The notes under the pieces are model-generated. The model worked only from the letters and a program-made list of their open reading frames with translations, was not told where the DNA came from and ran no database searches. DNA of 61,265 nt, from positions 1 to 61,265 of the forward strand of contig JANWUR010000022.1 in the NCBI GenBank assembly GCA_024958655.1, in the 5' to 3' direction. The position numbers and the translations under genes are program-made. Positions 25,282-34,097 of the stretch are shown here, one piece after another (the first letter of the stretch is position 1; each line of letters opens with the position of its first letter). The stretch comes from Cyanobium sp. FGCU6 (GTDB lineage Bacteria > Cyanobacteriota > Cyanobacteriia > PCC-6307 > Cyanobiaceae).

Positions 25282-27128
25282 TGGCCAACCCTGTGCAACC
25301 GGTGGCCCCGCGCTCCAGACGCCTGGCTCTGCTGGCCGTTCTGGCCCTCGGTCTGATGCTGTTCGTCTGGCGGCTCGGCAGCACCGGCCTGGTCGACGAG
25401 ACGCCCCCGCTGTTCGCGGCCTCGGCGCGGGCCATGGCCGAAAGCGGCGATTGGTTGATCCCCCAGGTGAATGGCCTGCCGCGTTACGACAAGCCGCCGC
25501 TGGTGTACTGGCTGATGGCTGCCCTGTATGCCCTGCCGGACCAGGCCCGCTGGAACCCGCTGGGCACCTGGGCCTCCTCGCTGCCGTCGGCCCTGGCCTG
25601 CGTGGCCCTGATGCTGCTGCTCTGCGACACGCTGCTGCGCCACCCCCAGCCGGGGAGCCGCCCCCCGGCGGTGGTGGCCGTCACAGCCGCTCTTGGTTTC
25701 GCCCTCTCGCCCCTCGTCCTGCTCTGGGGTCGCATCGGCGTCAGCGACGCCGTGTTCAGTGCTCTGGTGGCCGCGACCCTGCTGCTGGCCTGGCGCACCT
25801 ACGCGGCTGGGGTCGGTCCCTGGTGGCCGGCCTGGCCCGTTCTGGGCCTGGCGGTCCTCACCAAGGGGCCCGTGGCCGTGGTTCTGTTCGCCCTCACCCT
25901 GCTGTCGTTCGGCTGGCTCCAGGCCGACCTCGCCGGACTGCGGCGAAGGCTGCGCCCGCTCACCGGATTGGCGCTCACCGCCCTGGTGGCCCTGCCCTGG
26001 TACGGCCTGGCGCTCCTGCGCGAAGGACGGCCCTACTGGGACAGCTTCTTCGGCTACCACAACCTCCAGCGCTTCACCGCCGTCGTCAATCACCACCTCC
26101 AGCCCTGGTGGTTCTTCGTTCCGGTGCTGGTGGTGGCCAGCCTGCCCGCCACCCCGCTGCTGCTGCTGGGTCTCACCCGGGCGATCGGCCCGCTGGCCCT
26201 CTCCTGGCGCCGCCCCGCTCAGCCGAGGCCCGCCGCCGCTTCGCTGGATCGCTTCGCCGCCTGCTGGCTGCTGGCGGTGCTGCTGTTCTTCACCCTCGCC
26301 GCCACCAAGCTGCCCAGCTACTGGCTGCCGGCCACTCCCGCGGCCGGGGTGTTGATCGCCCTGGCCTGCCGCAGCCGCTTCGGCAGCGATGACGCCGCCG
26401 AGCCGCCCGATCCTGCGGGCCGCCTGGCCTGGAGCTTCAGCCTGCTGCTCGCCCTGCTGCTCGCCGCTGTCTTTGCCCTGGCTCCCCTGTGGGTCCCCCT
26501 GATCCAGGATCCCGAGATGCCCACCCTGCCGGCCGAGCTGCTGGCCAGAGCTCTGCTCGTGCCCGCGGCCCTCTGCCTGACGGCCGCCGCCCTGGCAGGC
26601 TGGATGCTGCGCCGTCGTCCGGTTCCGATCGCTCTGCTGGCGCTGCAGATCCCCTTCGCCCTGTTCGTCCCCACGGCTCTGCTTCCCTGCTGGTCTCTGG
26701 GGGATCAGGTGCGGGGACTGCCCGTGCGGACGATTGCCGCGGCGGCCGGCACGCTTGCGAAACCTGGAGAGCCGCTGGCGATGGTGGGCATCCTCAAACC
26801 CTCTCTCCACTACTACAGCCGGCGGTTGGTGATCTACGAAGGGCGCTGGGCCGGCGGGCTGATCAATCTGGCTGAACGGTTGCGTCGGGAGCGGCGGGAG
26901 GGTCAGAAGCCCTCCGCCGCCGCCCTCCAGCCCACGGTGCTGGTAGTGATTGATGCCACCACCGCGGACGAGCCCTACTGGCAGGGCCTGGCTCCGCAGG
27001 AACTGGCCCGGGAGGGCCTCTACCGTCTCTGGCGCGTGGATCGGCGGCGTCTGGAAGCCCGGGAGGCTTCCCTGCGGGCCGCCGGCAAACGGCCGGACTG
27101 GCACCTGCCGGTCCCGGAGCGCTACTGA
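25281..27128 (+). CDS. ArnT/PMT-like membrane glycosyltransferase
   Basis: A 615-residue protein with 10-12 membrane segments. The early D-E pair in GSTGLVDETPPLFAASAR and LPRYDKPPLVYWLMA are the marks of the ArnT/PMT fold, which moves sugars from lipid-linked donors. The C-terminal 120 residues are soluble. Start ATG 25281 is chosen since it overlaps the EamA stop. The 3' end overlaps the histidine kinase gene on the other strand by 7 bp. Confidence 0.88.
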   Translation: MANPVQPVAPRSRRLALLAVLALGLMLFVWRLGSTGLVDETPPLFAASARAMAESGDWLIPQVNGLPRYDKPPLVYWLMAALYALPDQARWNPLGTWASSLPSALACVALMLLLCDTLLRHPQPGSRPPAVVAVTAALGFALSPLVLLWGRIGVSDAVFSALVAATLLLAWRTYAAGVGPWWPAWPVLGLAVLTKGPVAVVLFALTLLSFGWLQADLAGLRRRLRPLTGLALTALVALPWYGLALLREGRPYWDSFFGYHNLQRFTAVVNHHLQPWWFFVPVLVVASLPATPLLLLGLTRAIGPLALSWRRPAQPRPAAASLDRFAACWLLAVLLFFTLAATKLPSYWLPATPAAGVLIALACRSRFGSDDAAEPPDPAGRLAWSFSLLLALLLAAVFALAPLWVPLIQDPEMPTLPAELLARALLVPAALCLTAAALAGWMLRRRPVPIALLALQIPFALFVPTALLPCWSLGDQVRGLPVRTIAAAAGTLAKPGEPLAMVGILKPSLHYYSRRLVIYEGRWAGGLINLAERLRRERREGQKPSAAALQPTVLVVIDATTADEPYWQGLAPQELAREGLYRLWRVDRRRLEAREASLRAAGKRPDWHLPVPERY

Positions 27129-28600
27129 GCCGACGGTCCCTCGCGCGATCCACAGGCCAGCCCCTGGGCTTCGGCTGCCTGCAGGTGCAGGCGGAAGCAG
27201 CTCCCCTGGCCCGGCTGGCTCTCCACCGTGATGGTGCCGCCCATCGCATCCACCAGCAGCTGCACGATCGAGAGGCCCAGCCCCGAACCGCGGGCCTGGT
27301 CGAGGGCGTTGGCGGCGCGATGGAACCGCTCGAAGATCCGCGGCAGATCCTCAGGTGGGATGCCGATGCCGCGGTCGCGCACGCTGATCACCAGCCCAGG
27401 CTGGCCGGCTGGTCCGTGGCCCCGCAGGAGCTCCACCTCGATCGCGGAGTTGTCCGGGGTGTATTTGTCGGCGTTCTCGATCAGGTTCAGCACGACCTGC
27501 TGCAGACGGTCGGCCTCAGCGATCGCCATCACCGGCTGTTCGCTGGAATTCTCCGGCAGCCGCAGCTCCAACCGCCGGGCCAGCTGGCTGCGTGCCAGGT
27601 CGCAGGCCATCAGCAGGATCTCGTCCACCGCCACCGGGCCCGGCCGCAGCTCCAGCCGACCCGACTCGCTGCGGGACAGGTCGAGCAGGTCGTTGAGCAG
27701 ACGCGTGATGCGGTGGGTTTCGGCCTCGGCGGTGGCAAGGGCCCGCAGCTGTTCTGGCTGGAGGCTGCCCCCCCGTCGCTGCAGACGGCGCAGATAGCCG
27801 CTGATGATCGTCAGGGGGTTGCGCAGTTCGTGGCTCACCGCACTCACGAAGCTGCGCTGGTGGTCCCAGGTGCGCGCCAGCCGCTCGAGCAGGCTGTTGA
27901 AGGCCTCGGCGAGATCCTTCACTTCCTGGGGTGCCCCGGCCACCGGCAGCCTGCTGGTGGCCAGCGTGTCGGTGGTGATGGCCGCCGCCATGCGGTTGAG
28001 TTCCCGCAGGGGCCGGATGATCCGGCGGGTGAACAGGGTGAGGGCCAGCAGGGTGAGGGCCAGGCAGCCGAGCCAGATCAACAGCATGTTGATCAGCAGG
28101 CGCACCAGGGCCCGCCAGTGTTCATTCACGTCCTCCGCCACCCAGAGATCGGTGCCATCGCGGCTGCGGTGATGGCGCTGCATCAGATAGCGGTGGTTGC
28201 CGATGGTGCGGGCTGCCACAGGTCCAGGCCCGCTGCCCGTCCCGCCTGGCACGTTGAACAGCGCCGCTGTGTCGATCCCTCGCAGCGGCCGTGAGAGCAG
28301 CAGGCGCCCATCGCTCAGGCGGATCCAGAAGAAGCGACCGCGGCGGGACTGGCGATCGAGGTCCTGGCGCAGCCGGCTGAGGTCCACCGGCTGGGGACTG
28401 GCGGCCACCGCGTCGAGGCGGGCCACCAGCTGTTCAGCCGCGGCTTCCACCCGCTGCCGGTGGTCGCGGATCAGGTGCTGGCGGTTGAGCTGGATCGTGG
28501 CCAGTGCAGCGGCCGTGAAGCCGAGGGCGGCGGTGCCCAGCACCGCCAGACGCAGCTGCACCAGGAGGCTGTCGAACCGTGGGGGCCGCCCCATCGCCAC
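27122..28600 (-). CDS. HAMP-domain sensor histidine kinase
   Basis: A 492-residue kinase: membrane segment near 13-35, an extracytoplasmic sensor region to about 165, second membrane segment (LLINMLLIWLGCLALTLLAL), HAMP domain, then H-box SAVSHELRNPLTI, N-box LNLIENADKY, and G-boxes RDRGIGIP and GSGLGLSI. It should phosphorylate a response regulator, but no regulator gene is adjacent, so it is an orphan kinase. Signal unknown. Upstream of a glycosyltransferase on the same strand. Confidence 0.95.
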   Translation of the reverse strand: MAMGRPPRFDSLLVQLRLAVLGTAALGFTAAALATIQLNRQHLIRDHRQRVEAAAEQLVARLDAVAASPQPVDLSRLRQDLDRQSRRGRFFWIRLSDGRLLLSRPLRGIDTAALFNVPGGTGSGPGPVAARTIGNHRYLMQRHHRSRDGTDLWVAEDVNEHWRALVRLLINMLLIWLGCLALTLLALTLFTRRIIRPLRELNRMAAAITTDTLATSRLPVAGAPQEVKDLAEAFNSLLERLARTWDHQRSFVSAVSHELRNPLTIISGYLRRLQRRGGSLQPEQLRALATAEAETHRITRLLNDLLDLSRSESGRLELRPGPVAVDEILLMACDLARSQLARRLELRLPENSSEQPVMAIAEADRLQQVVLNLIENADKYTPDNSAIEVELLRGHGPAGQPGLVISVRDRGIGIPPEDLPRIFERFHRAANALDQARGSGLGLSIVQLLVDAMGGTITVESQPGQGSCFRLHLQAAEAQGLACGSREGPSAQ

Positions 28601-28606
28601 CGCGGC

Positions 28607-29809
28607 TCAGGCGGCCATCGGGGTGCGGATCAGACCCTTGTAGAGGCGCTCGAGGGCATCGATGTTGCTGGTGAGGGTGTAGCGCTCCAGCACCCGCTCC
28701 CGCGCCCGGCGCCCGAGTTCGGCCGTGAGCACGGGCTGATCGCGCAGCACCGGCAACAGCGTGCGCAGCTGGGTGGTCACCCCCTGGGTGCGGATGACGA
28801 TGCCCGCTCCCCCCTCCAGCACTTCGCCATCGGCTCCGGCGTCGGTGGCCACACAGGCTGTGCCGCTGGCCATCGCCTCCAGCAGAGCCAGGGACAGACC
28901 TTCCACCAACGACGGCAGCAGGAACACCTCCGCCAGCTGCAGCAGGGCGATCCGCCGCTGCTGGCTGGCCTCGTAGCCCCACCAGACCACGTCGTCCTCG
29001 AGGCCGTTCTGCAGGGAGCTGAGCAGGGGCCCATCCCCCACCACCACCAGCACGCAGCCCTCGGGCCGAACGAGTCGCCACGCCCGCAGCAGGGCCTCCA
29101 CGTTCTTCTCCGTCGACACCCGCCCCATGTAGAGGAACACGCGCCGTCCGGCGAACTGCCGGCGCAGCGCCTCCAGTTCCGCGGCTGGTCCGTCCGGAGG
29201 AGGGCACCAGAGGCAGGGATCCACGCCATTGGGGATCACCGCCAGCCGTTCCCGCCGAACTCCCAGGCGCTCCAGCAGCTCGGCCTGGAGGTCGGAGAAC
29301 ACGATCACCCGGTCGAAGCGGGCCAGCGACGGGGCGTAGAGCTGGTAGGTGAGCTGCTGGGTGCCGGCGGCCAGGTTGCGCAGACCGGCATCGAAGGCCG
29401 GATGGAAGGTGGCCACCAGGGGAAGCCCCAGCTGCTGGCACAGATCCGGCAGGCGGAAGTCGAGGGGGGAGAGGGTGAGGCTGGCGTGCACCAGATCCGG
29501 CCGCAGTCGCTCCAACGATTCCCGCAGCTCGCGCTGGGCCCCTGGCGAGGGGATGGTGTACACCTGCGACTTCACCAGGTACGGAAGGGCAACCTCCCTG
29601 CTGTCGCCTGAGGAGTGGTCGCCGATGGGGAGGGGAGGGTTGTCCTCCTGACGGCTCAGCGGCGCCGTCGGGGTGTCGAAGTGGATGAAGCTGACCCGAT
29701 GGCCCCGTTCCCGCAGGGCCGCCGTGGTGCTCAGTCCGTAGGTGACGTTGCCGCAGAACGGGGACTTTTTGCCCAGCCAGGCAACGTGAAGCACCGGGAG
29801 CGGTTGCAT
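28607..29809 (-). CDS. Glycosyltransferase family 4
   Basis: A 400-residue GT-B enzyme: N-terminal Rossmann half, then the donor-binding half with AVIPNGVDPCLW, VFLYMGRVSTEKNVEALLRA and the E-x7-E motif in LPSLVEGLSLALLEAMASG. Retaining sugar transfer from a nucleotide sugar, probably to a lipid or polysaccharide. Six bp before the histidine kinase gene. Confidence 0.93.
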   Translation of the reverse strand: MQPLPVLHVAWLGKKSPFCGNVTYGLSTTAALRERGHRVSFIHFDTPTAPLSRQEDNPPLPIGDHSSGDSREVALPYLVKSQVYTIPSPGAQRELRESLERLRPDLVHASLTLSPLDFRLPDLCQQLGLPLVATFHPAFDAGLRNLAAGTQQLTYQLYAPSLARFDRVIVFSDLQAELLERLGVRRERLAVIPNGVDPCLWCPPPDGPAAELEALRRQFAGRRVFLYMGRVSTEKNVEALLRAWRLVRPEGCVLVVVGDGPLLSSLQNGLEDDVVWWGYEASQQRRIALLQLAEVFLLPSLVEGLSLALLEAMASGTACVATDAGADGEVLEGGAGIVIRTQGVTTQLRTLLPVLRDQPVLTAELGRRARERVLERYTLTSNIDALERLYKGLIRTPMAA

Positions 29810-29875
29810 CCGACACTGAAAACTAGCAGTGCTGCCAGCGGCTCCGTTGTGGCAACCCCCGGCGCATCCGCCGCG

Positions 29876-31225
29876 TCAGGGGCGCCAGGGTTGCTCCAAC
29901 AGGACGGCGGCGGCGGCGATCGAGGCCAGGGCCCAGAGCACCGGCAGCAACCCGTAACGGCTCACCACCGCACCGGCCAGGGCGAGGGGCAGGCTGAGGG
30001 CGATGTTGATCAGGTTGTTCTGCAGGCCGAAGACCTTGCCCCTCTGGTCTTCCGGGGTGTCCTCCTGGATGGTGGTCTGGGCCGGGATGGCCACCAGGGC
30101 GGAGCCGAAGCCCAGCAGGGCGCAGAAGGAGAGCGTGAGGGGCAGATTTCCCCGGATCTGGCCCAGCAGCACCAGGGAGCCGGCGATCAGACCCAGCCCC
30201 ACCGCCGCCAGCAGCCTGCGGCGGAAACGGTCCCCGAGCTGGGCCATCACCAGCGCTCCCACCGCCAGCCCCACACCGCTCATCGCCAGCAGGGTGCCGA
30301 AGCCGGTGGGGCCCAGCTCTCCGATCGCGGCCGCCAGGCTGATCGCCAGCACATAGAGGGCGGCCAGGATGCTGTACAGCAGCACCAGCTGGATCATGGC
30401 TCCACGCACGCTGGCCCGTTCCTTCAGCACCTGCAGCCCCTCCCCCACTTCCTGCCACACCGAGACGTTGCGGTTGGAGCGGGCGGGTTCGTCGATCGTG
30501 ATCCCGGCGATCGCCAGCGCAGCCAGGCCGTAGCAGAGCGGCAGCAGCAGCACCTCGCCGTCGCGCAGGCCGGTGGGCTCCAGCAGCATCCGCAGCAGGC
30601 GCAGGATCGGATCGCCGAGGGCGAAGCCCACGATCGTGGCCGCCATGCTCGTGGCCTGGTAGGCCGAATTGGCGGCCAGCAGCTGGTGGGAGGGCACCAG
30701 CAGCGGGATCGCCGCCTGCTCCGCCGGGGCGAAGAACTGGGTCAGCACCGATTCCAGGAAGGTCATCAGCACGAGGGCCCAGTAGCCCCAGCTGAGACCC
30801 ATCCAGCTGGGCCCCGGGATCAGGCAGAGCGGGATGAGCAGCACGAGCAGGGCCCGCAGGCCATTGGAGGCCACCATCACGGTGCGTTTCGGCCAGCGGT
30901 CGGCCCACACGCCGGCGACCGTGCCCAGCAGCATCGCCGGGATGGTGTTGGCCACGTAGATCCCGGTGGCCAGCAGGGTGATCATCTGGGCCCTGTTCTC
31001 CAGGCTCATGCGCATCGCGGCGGCAGCCTCGGCGAGCACCTCATTGCTCTGGGGGGTGTCGCTGACCCAGTGCTGGGCGATCAGAAACACCATCAGCACG
31101 ATGTAGAACTTGTCGGCCAGCTGGGAGAAGATCTGGCCGATCCACAGGCGCCGGAATCCAGGCAGGGCGAGCACCGCCCCCAGTCCGCGTTCGCCCAGCC
31201 CGCTCCGCACCCCGTTCTGACTCAT
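29876..31225 (-). CDS. Major facilitator superfamily transporter
   Basis: A 449-residue protein with about twelve membrane segments. The motif GVWADRWPKRTVMVASNGLR after segment 2 is the MFS motif A. It resembles the macrolide-efflux-like branch (MFS_3). Start ATG 31225 overlaps the recO stop (ATGA), so the two are coupled. Substrate unknown. Confidence 0.9.
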   Translation of the reverse strand: MSQNGVRSGLGERGLGAVLALPGFRRLWIGQIFSQLADKFYIVLMVFLIAQHWVSDTPQSNEVLAEAAAAMRMSLENRAQMITLLATGIYVANTIPAMLLGTVAGVWADRWPKRTVMVASNGLRALLVLLIPLCLIPGPSWMGLSWGYWALVLMTFLESVLTQFFAPAEQAAIPLLVPSHQLLAANSAYQATSMAATIVGFALGDPILRLLRMLLEPTGLRDGEVLLLPLCYGLAALAIAGITIDEPARSNRNVSVWQEVGEGLQVLKERASVRGAMIQLVLLYSILAALYVLAISLAAAIGELGPTGFGTLLAMSGVGLAVGALVMAQLGDRFRRRLLAAVGLGLIAGSLVLLGQIRGNLPLTLSFCALLGFGSALVAIPAQTTIQEDTPEDQRGKVFGLQNNLINIALSLPLALAGAVVSRYGLLPVLWALASIAAAAVLLEQPWRP

Positions 31226-32019
31226 CGTCCGCTCGTGCTCACCGGTTCGACAGCGGTTCGCAGCAGTCTGAAGGCACGGGGTGTCCGGCCCAGGTGCTCG
31301 CCGCACCAGACCTCGACGACCGCAAGCAGATGCAGCCACACGGATGGCGGCCCGAGCAGGGCGCCATCACGGCGGCGGGGCGGCGCCGGCCGCGGCAGCC
31401 TCTGCAGCAGGGCCAGTTCCGAGGCGTTCAGCACCACCCGCGCTCCCGGCAGTGCACCGATCGCCAGCCCCTCCCCCGGCAGCAGGCTGCAGCGCCAGTC
31501 CCAGTTCCCCAGGGGAGGTTCAAGGCGGGTGCCCGTGCGGCAGCAACGGGCCAGGGGGAGGGCGAAGCCGCCGAGCGCCAGCAGATGCACGCTGCCCTGA
31601 ACGGCCGTGGCCAGGGCCTCGATCCGATCGGAGCGTTCCAGCACCACCTCCTCCAGACGCCCGTACTGCAGCAACAGATCGGCCAGTATCCCCGGTGCCG
31701 GGTCGTTCGCCGGAACCAGTCGCAGCGCCAGCTCCGCCAGGGCCTGGGCAGCCGCCAGGGTCTCCAGCCGCTGGCCGAGTTCGCTGAAACTGCGCAGCAC
31801 GGTGAGCTGGCGCACCCGCCGCAGCCCTCCCCGGCCACCCACCTGCAGCCGCAGGAGGGTGAGCGGCTGGGCTGCCGCCAGGCTGCTGCGAGGCCGACGG
31901 GCGCCGGGCACCGCCAACCGCAGCAGCCCCGCCTCCGCGCTCAGCAGGGAGAGCAGCCGGTCGCTCTCGCCGAGGGGGCCGCAGGCGAGGGCCAGCCCTT
32001 CGAGCACCGTCTCGGGCAT
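31222..32019 (-). CDS. recO: DNA repair protein RecO
   Basis: A 265-residue protein: N-terminal OB-fold (LEGLALACGPLGESDRLLSL, LLRLAVPGARRPRSSLAAAQ) and the helical C-terminal half. RecO loads RecA on single-stranded DNA with RecR in the RecFOR pathway. It lies 13 bp after deoC. Confidence 0.93.
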   Translation of the reverse strand: MPETVLEGLALACGPLGESDRLLSLLSAEAGLLRLAVPGARRPRSSLAAAQPLTLLRLQVGGRGGLRRVRQLTVLRSFSELGQRLETLAAAQALAELALRLVPANDPAPGILADLLLQYGRLEEVVLERSDRIEALATAVQGSVHLLALGGFALPLARCCRTGTRLEPPLGNWDWRCSLLPGEGLAIGALPGARVVLNASELALLQRLPRPAPPRRRDGALLGPPSVWLHLLAVVEVWCGEHLGRTPRAFRLLRTAVEPVSTSGR

Positions 32020-32032
32020 GGTTCCGGCCGCT

Positions 32033-32725
32033 TCAGGGCGAGGGTGGGTGGCGAAGAGCCTCCATCAGGGCGACGCCCCGGCTGGTGCCCAGCCGGCCGG
32101 CCCCGGCCTCCAGCAGGGCGTAGGCCTGCTCCAGGTCGGCGATCCCGCCGGCGGCCTTGATCGCCGCCCGCCCCCGCGCCAGCTCCCGAAGACGGGTCAC
32201 CTCGGCTGGGGTGACCTTCGGTCCGAAGCCACTGCCGGTCTTGAGGAAGCGGGCGCCGGCGTCGACGCTCACCTCCACCAGCAGGGAAAGGGCCGAGGGC
32301 TCGAGCCGGCCGCTTTCCACGATCACCTTCACCGGCAGACCCAGATCGGTGATCGCCGCCAGGTCGTCGAGCACAGCATTGCCATCGCCGTCGGCGAGGG
32401 CGCCGAAATCCGGCACCACATCGAGTTCGTCGGCACCGGCAGCGGCCGCGGCCTCCGCCTCGGCCCGCTTGATCGCCGTCGGCACGGCCCCGAAAGGAAA
32501 TCCCACCACCGACACCAGCCGCACCGGCCCCTCCAGGGGCAGCCGCTCCCTGGCGATCGCCACCCAGCGGGAGGCCAGGCACACCGCTGCAAAGCCGAAG
32601 TGGCGTGCCTCCTCGCAGCAGGCCAGAACCGCCTCCCTGCCCCGGTGCGGATCGAGCAGGGCGTGCTCGATCCGCGGTGCCAGATCGGGACGGTCGTCGG
32701 AGCGCCGCCCTCGATCAGGACTCAC
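32033..32725 (-). CDS. deoC: Deoxyribose-phosphate aldolase
   Basis: A 230-residue TIM-barrel aldolase splitting 2-deoxyribose-5-phosphate into glyceraldehyde-3-phosphate and acetaldehyde. The Schiff-base lysine lies in ARFLKTGSGFG. VSVVGFPFG, ADELDVVPDFG and VKVIVESGRLE mark the active site. The GTG start (32725) overlaps the end of the hpf gene by 11 bp. Confidence 0.93.
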   Translation of the reverse strand: MSPDRGRRSDDRPDLAPRIEHALLDPHRGREAVLACCEEARHFGFAAVCLASRWVAIARERLPLEGPVRLVSVVGFPFGAVPTAIKRAEAEAAAAAGADELDVVPDFGALADGDGNAVLDDLAAITDLGLPVKVIVESGRLEPSALSLLVEVSVDAGARFLKTGSGFGPKVTPAEVTRLRELARGRAAIKAAGGIADLEQAYALLEAGAGRLGTSRGVALMEALRHPPSP

Positions 32726-33302
32726 GAGGCTGGATCACCCCGAAGCCGCCGTGGTTGCGCCGGTACACCACCTGGATCTGGTTGGTGTCGGCGTCGCGGA
32801 AGACGTAGAAGTCGTGGTCGATCACATCCAGTTGATGCAGGGCATCGTCGAGGCTCATCGGCGGCATCGCGAAATACTTGCGGCGCACTCCCCGGCTGGG
32901 GGTGACGGGTTCCTTGCCGTCGGTGAGGCTGGCTCCCGGCAGCGGCAGGGTGGCGGCGCCGGCCTCCTCATCGCGCGCTGAGCGGTGCACCGGTCCCTGC
33001 TGGCGCTCCAGCAGCCGATCCTTGTAGCGGGTGAGCTGGCGGCTGAGCTTGCTGGCCACCAGGTCGATGCTGGCGTACAGGTTGTCACTGCGCTCCTGGG
33101 CCCGGATCACGGTGCCGTTGGCGAACATCGTGACTTCGGCGATCTGCTGAGGAACGCGGGGATTGCGGGCCACCGACAGGTGGACGTCCGCTTCCTTGAC
33201 AATGCCTTCGAAGTGATTGATCGCGCGGGTGAGCTTGGTCTCGGTGTAGTCCCGGATCGCCGGGGTCACATCGAGGTTGCGGCCGTGAATGAGCAGTTTC
33301 AT
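32715..33302 (-). CDS. hpf: Ribosome hibernation factor, long HPF (LrtA)
   Basis: A 195-residue protein: N-terminal ribosome-binding domain (MKLLIHGRNLDVTPAIRDYT, then VRNPRVPQ-like RNPRVPQQIAEVT) and the C-terminal dimerisation domain of long HPF (KYFAMPPMSLDDALHQLDVI, FYVFRDADTNQIQVVYRR). It stalls ribosomes as 100S dimers in darkness or starvation. The cyanobacterial homologue is the light-repressed transcript LrtA. Confidence 0.96.
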   Translation of the reverse strand: MKLLIHGRNLDVTPAIRDYTETKLTRAINHFEGIVKEADVHLSVARNPRVPQQIAEVTMFANGTVIRAQERSDNLYASIDLVASKLSRQLTRYKDRLLERQQGPVHRSARDEEAGAATLPLPGASLTDGKEPVTPSRGVRRKYFAMPPMSLDDALHQLDVIDHDFYVFRDADTNQIQVVYRRNHGGFGVIQPRES

Positions 33303-33386
33303 CGGGTGCCGGTTGCCGGAGGGGTTGGGCCGGATCTCGTCCGGTCTCCGGGGTTCCGGTTGCATCCACGCTAGGAAGTCCGGATC

Positions 33387-34067
33387 ATGCGCCCCACAGC
33401 CGACGCAATCCTTTTCGAAGTGGCGCGCCCGGTGCCCTTCCTGCAGGCCTGGGGGTGGCAGCGCCAGCTGCAGGCCCGCCTGCTTCAGGATCCCTGCGGG
33501 CCGGAGGCGCTGCTGGTGCTGCAGCACGAGCCCTGCTACACCCTGGGCCGCGGCGGTGACGTCGCTCACCTGCGCTTCGATCCGGCCGATCCGCCCCTGC
33601 CGCTCCACCGCATCGATCGGGGCGGTGAGGTGACCCACCACCTGCCCGGTCAGCTGGTGCTCTATCCGGTGCTCAACCTGCAGCGCCATGGGGGCGACCT
33701 GCACCTCTACCTGCGCGGGTTGGAGCAGGTGGTGATCGATCTGCTGGCCGAGCTGGGTCTGACGGCCGGGCGGCTGCCGGGGCTCACCGGCGTGTGGCTG
33801 GAGGGCCACAAGCTGGCTTCGATCGGGGTGGGGGCCCGGCGCTGGATCAGCCAGCACGGCCTGGCGCTCAACGTGGACTGTTCCCTGGAAGGCTTTGCGG
33901 CCATCACCCCCTGCGGCATCGTCGATCGGCCGGTGGGGCGACTGGCGGAGTGGCGGCCGGAGCTGACCGCCGCGGCGTTGCAGCCCCGGCTGCTGGCGGC
34001 CTTCGCCCGGCGGTTCAGGCTGCGTCTGCGGCCGCCGACCCCACCGGAAGCGCTCCAGGGGTGGTAA
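33387..34067 (+). CDS. lipB: Lipoyl(octanoyl)transferase
   Basis: A 226-residue enzyme moving octanoyl groups from ACP to lipoyl domains. It has [13 protein letters not shown], the [17 protein letters not shown] core, the lysine in [13 protein letters not shown] and the acyl-accepting cysteine in [10 protein letters not shown]. The pyruvate dehydrogenase E2 further right (38168) is a target. Upstream of the acyl-ACP synthetase. Confidence 0.96.
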   Translation: MRPTADAILFEVARPVPFLQAWGWQRQLQARLLQDPCGPEALLVLQHEPCYTLGRGGDVAHLRFDPADPPLPLHRIDRGGEVTHHLPGQLVLYPVLNLQRHGGDLHLYLRGLEQVVIDLLAELGLTAGRLPGLTGVWLEGHKLASIGVGARRWISQHGLALNVDCSLEGFAAITPCGIVDRPVGRLAEWRPELTAAALQPRLLAAFARRFRLRLRPPTPPEALQGW

Positions 34068-34097
34068 CCATTGGGCGCTGATCCGCCCCTTCCCCCC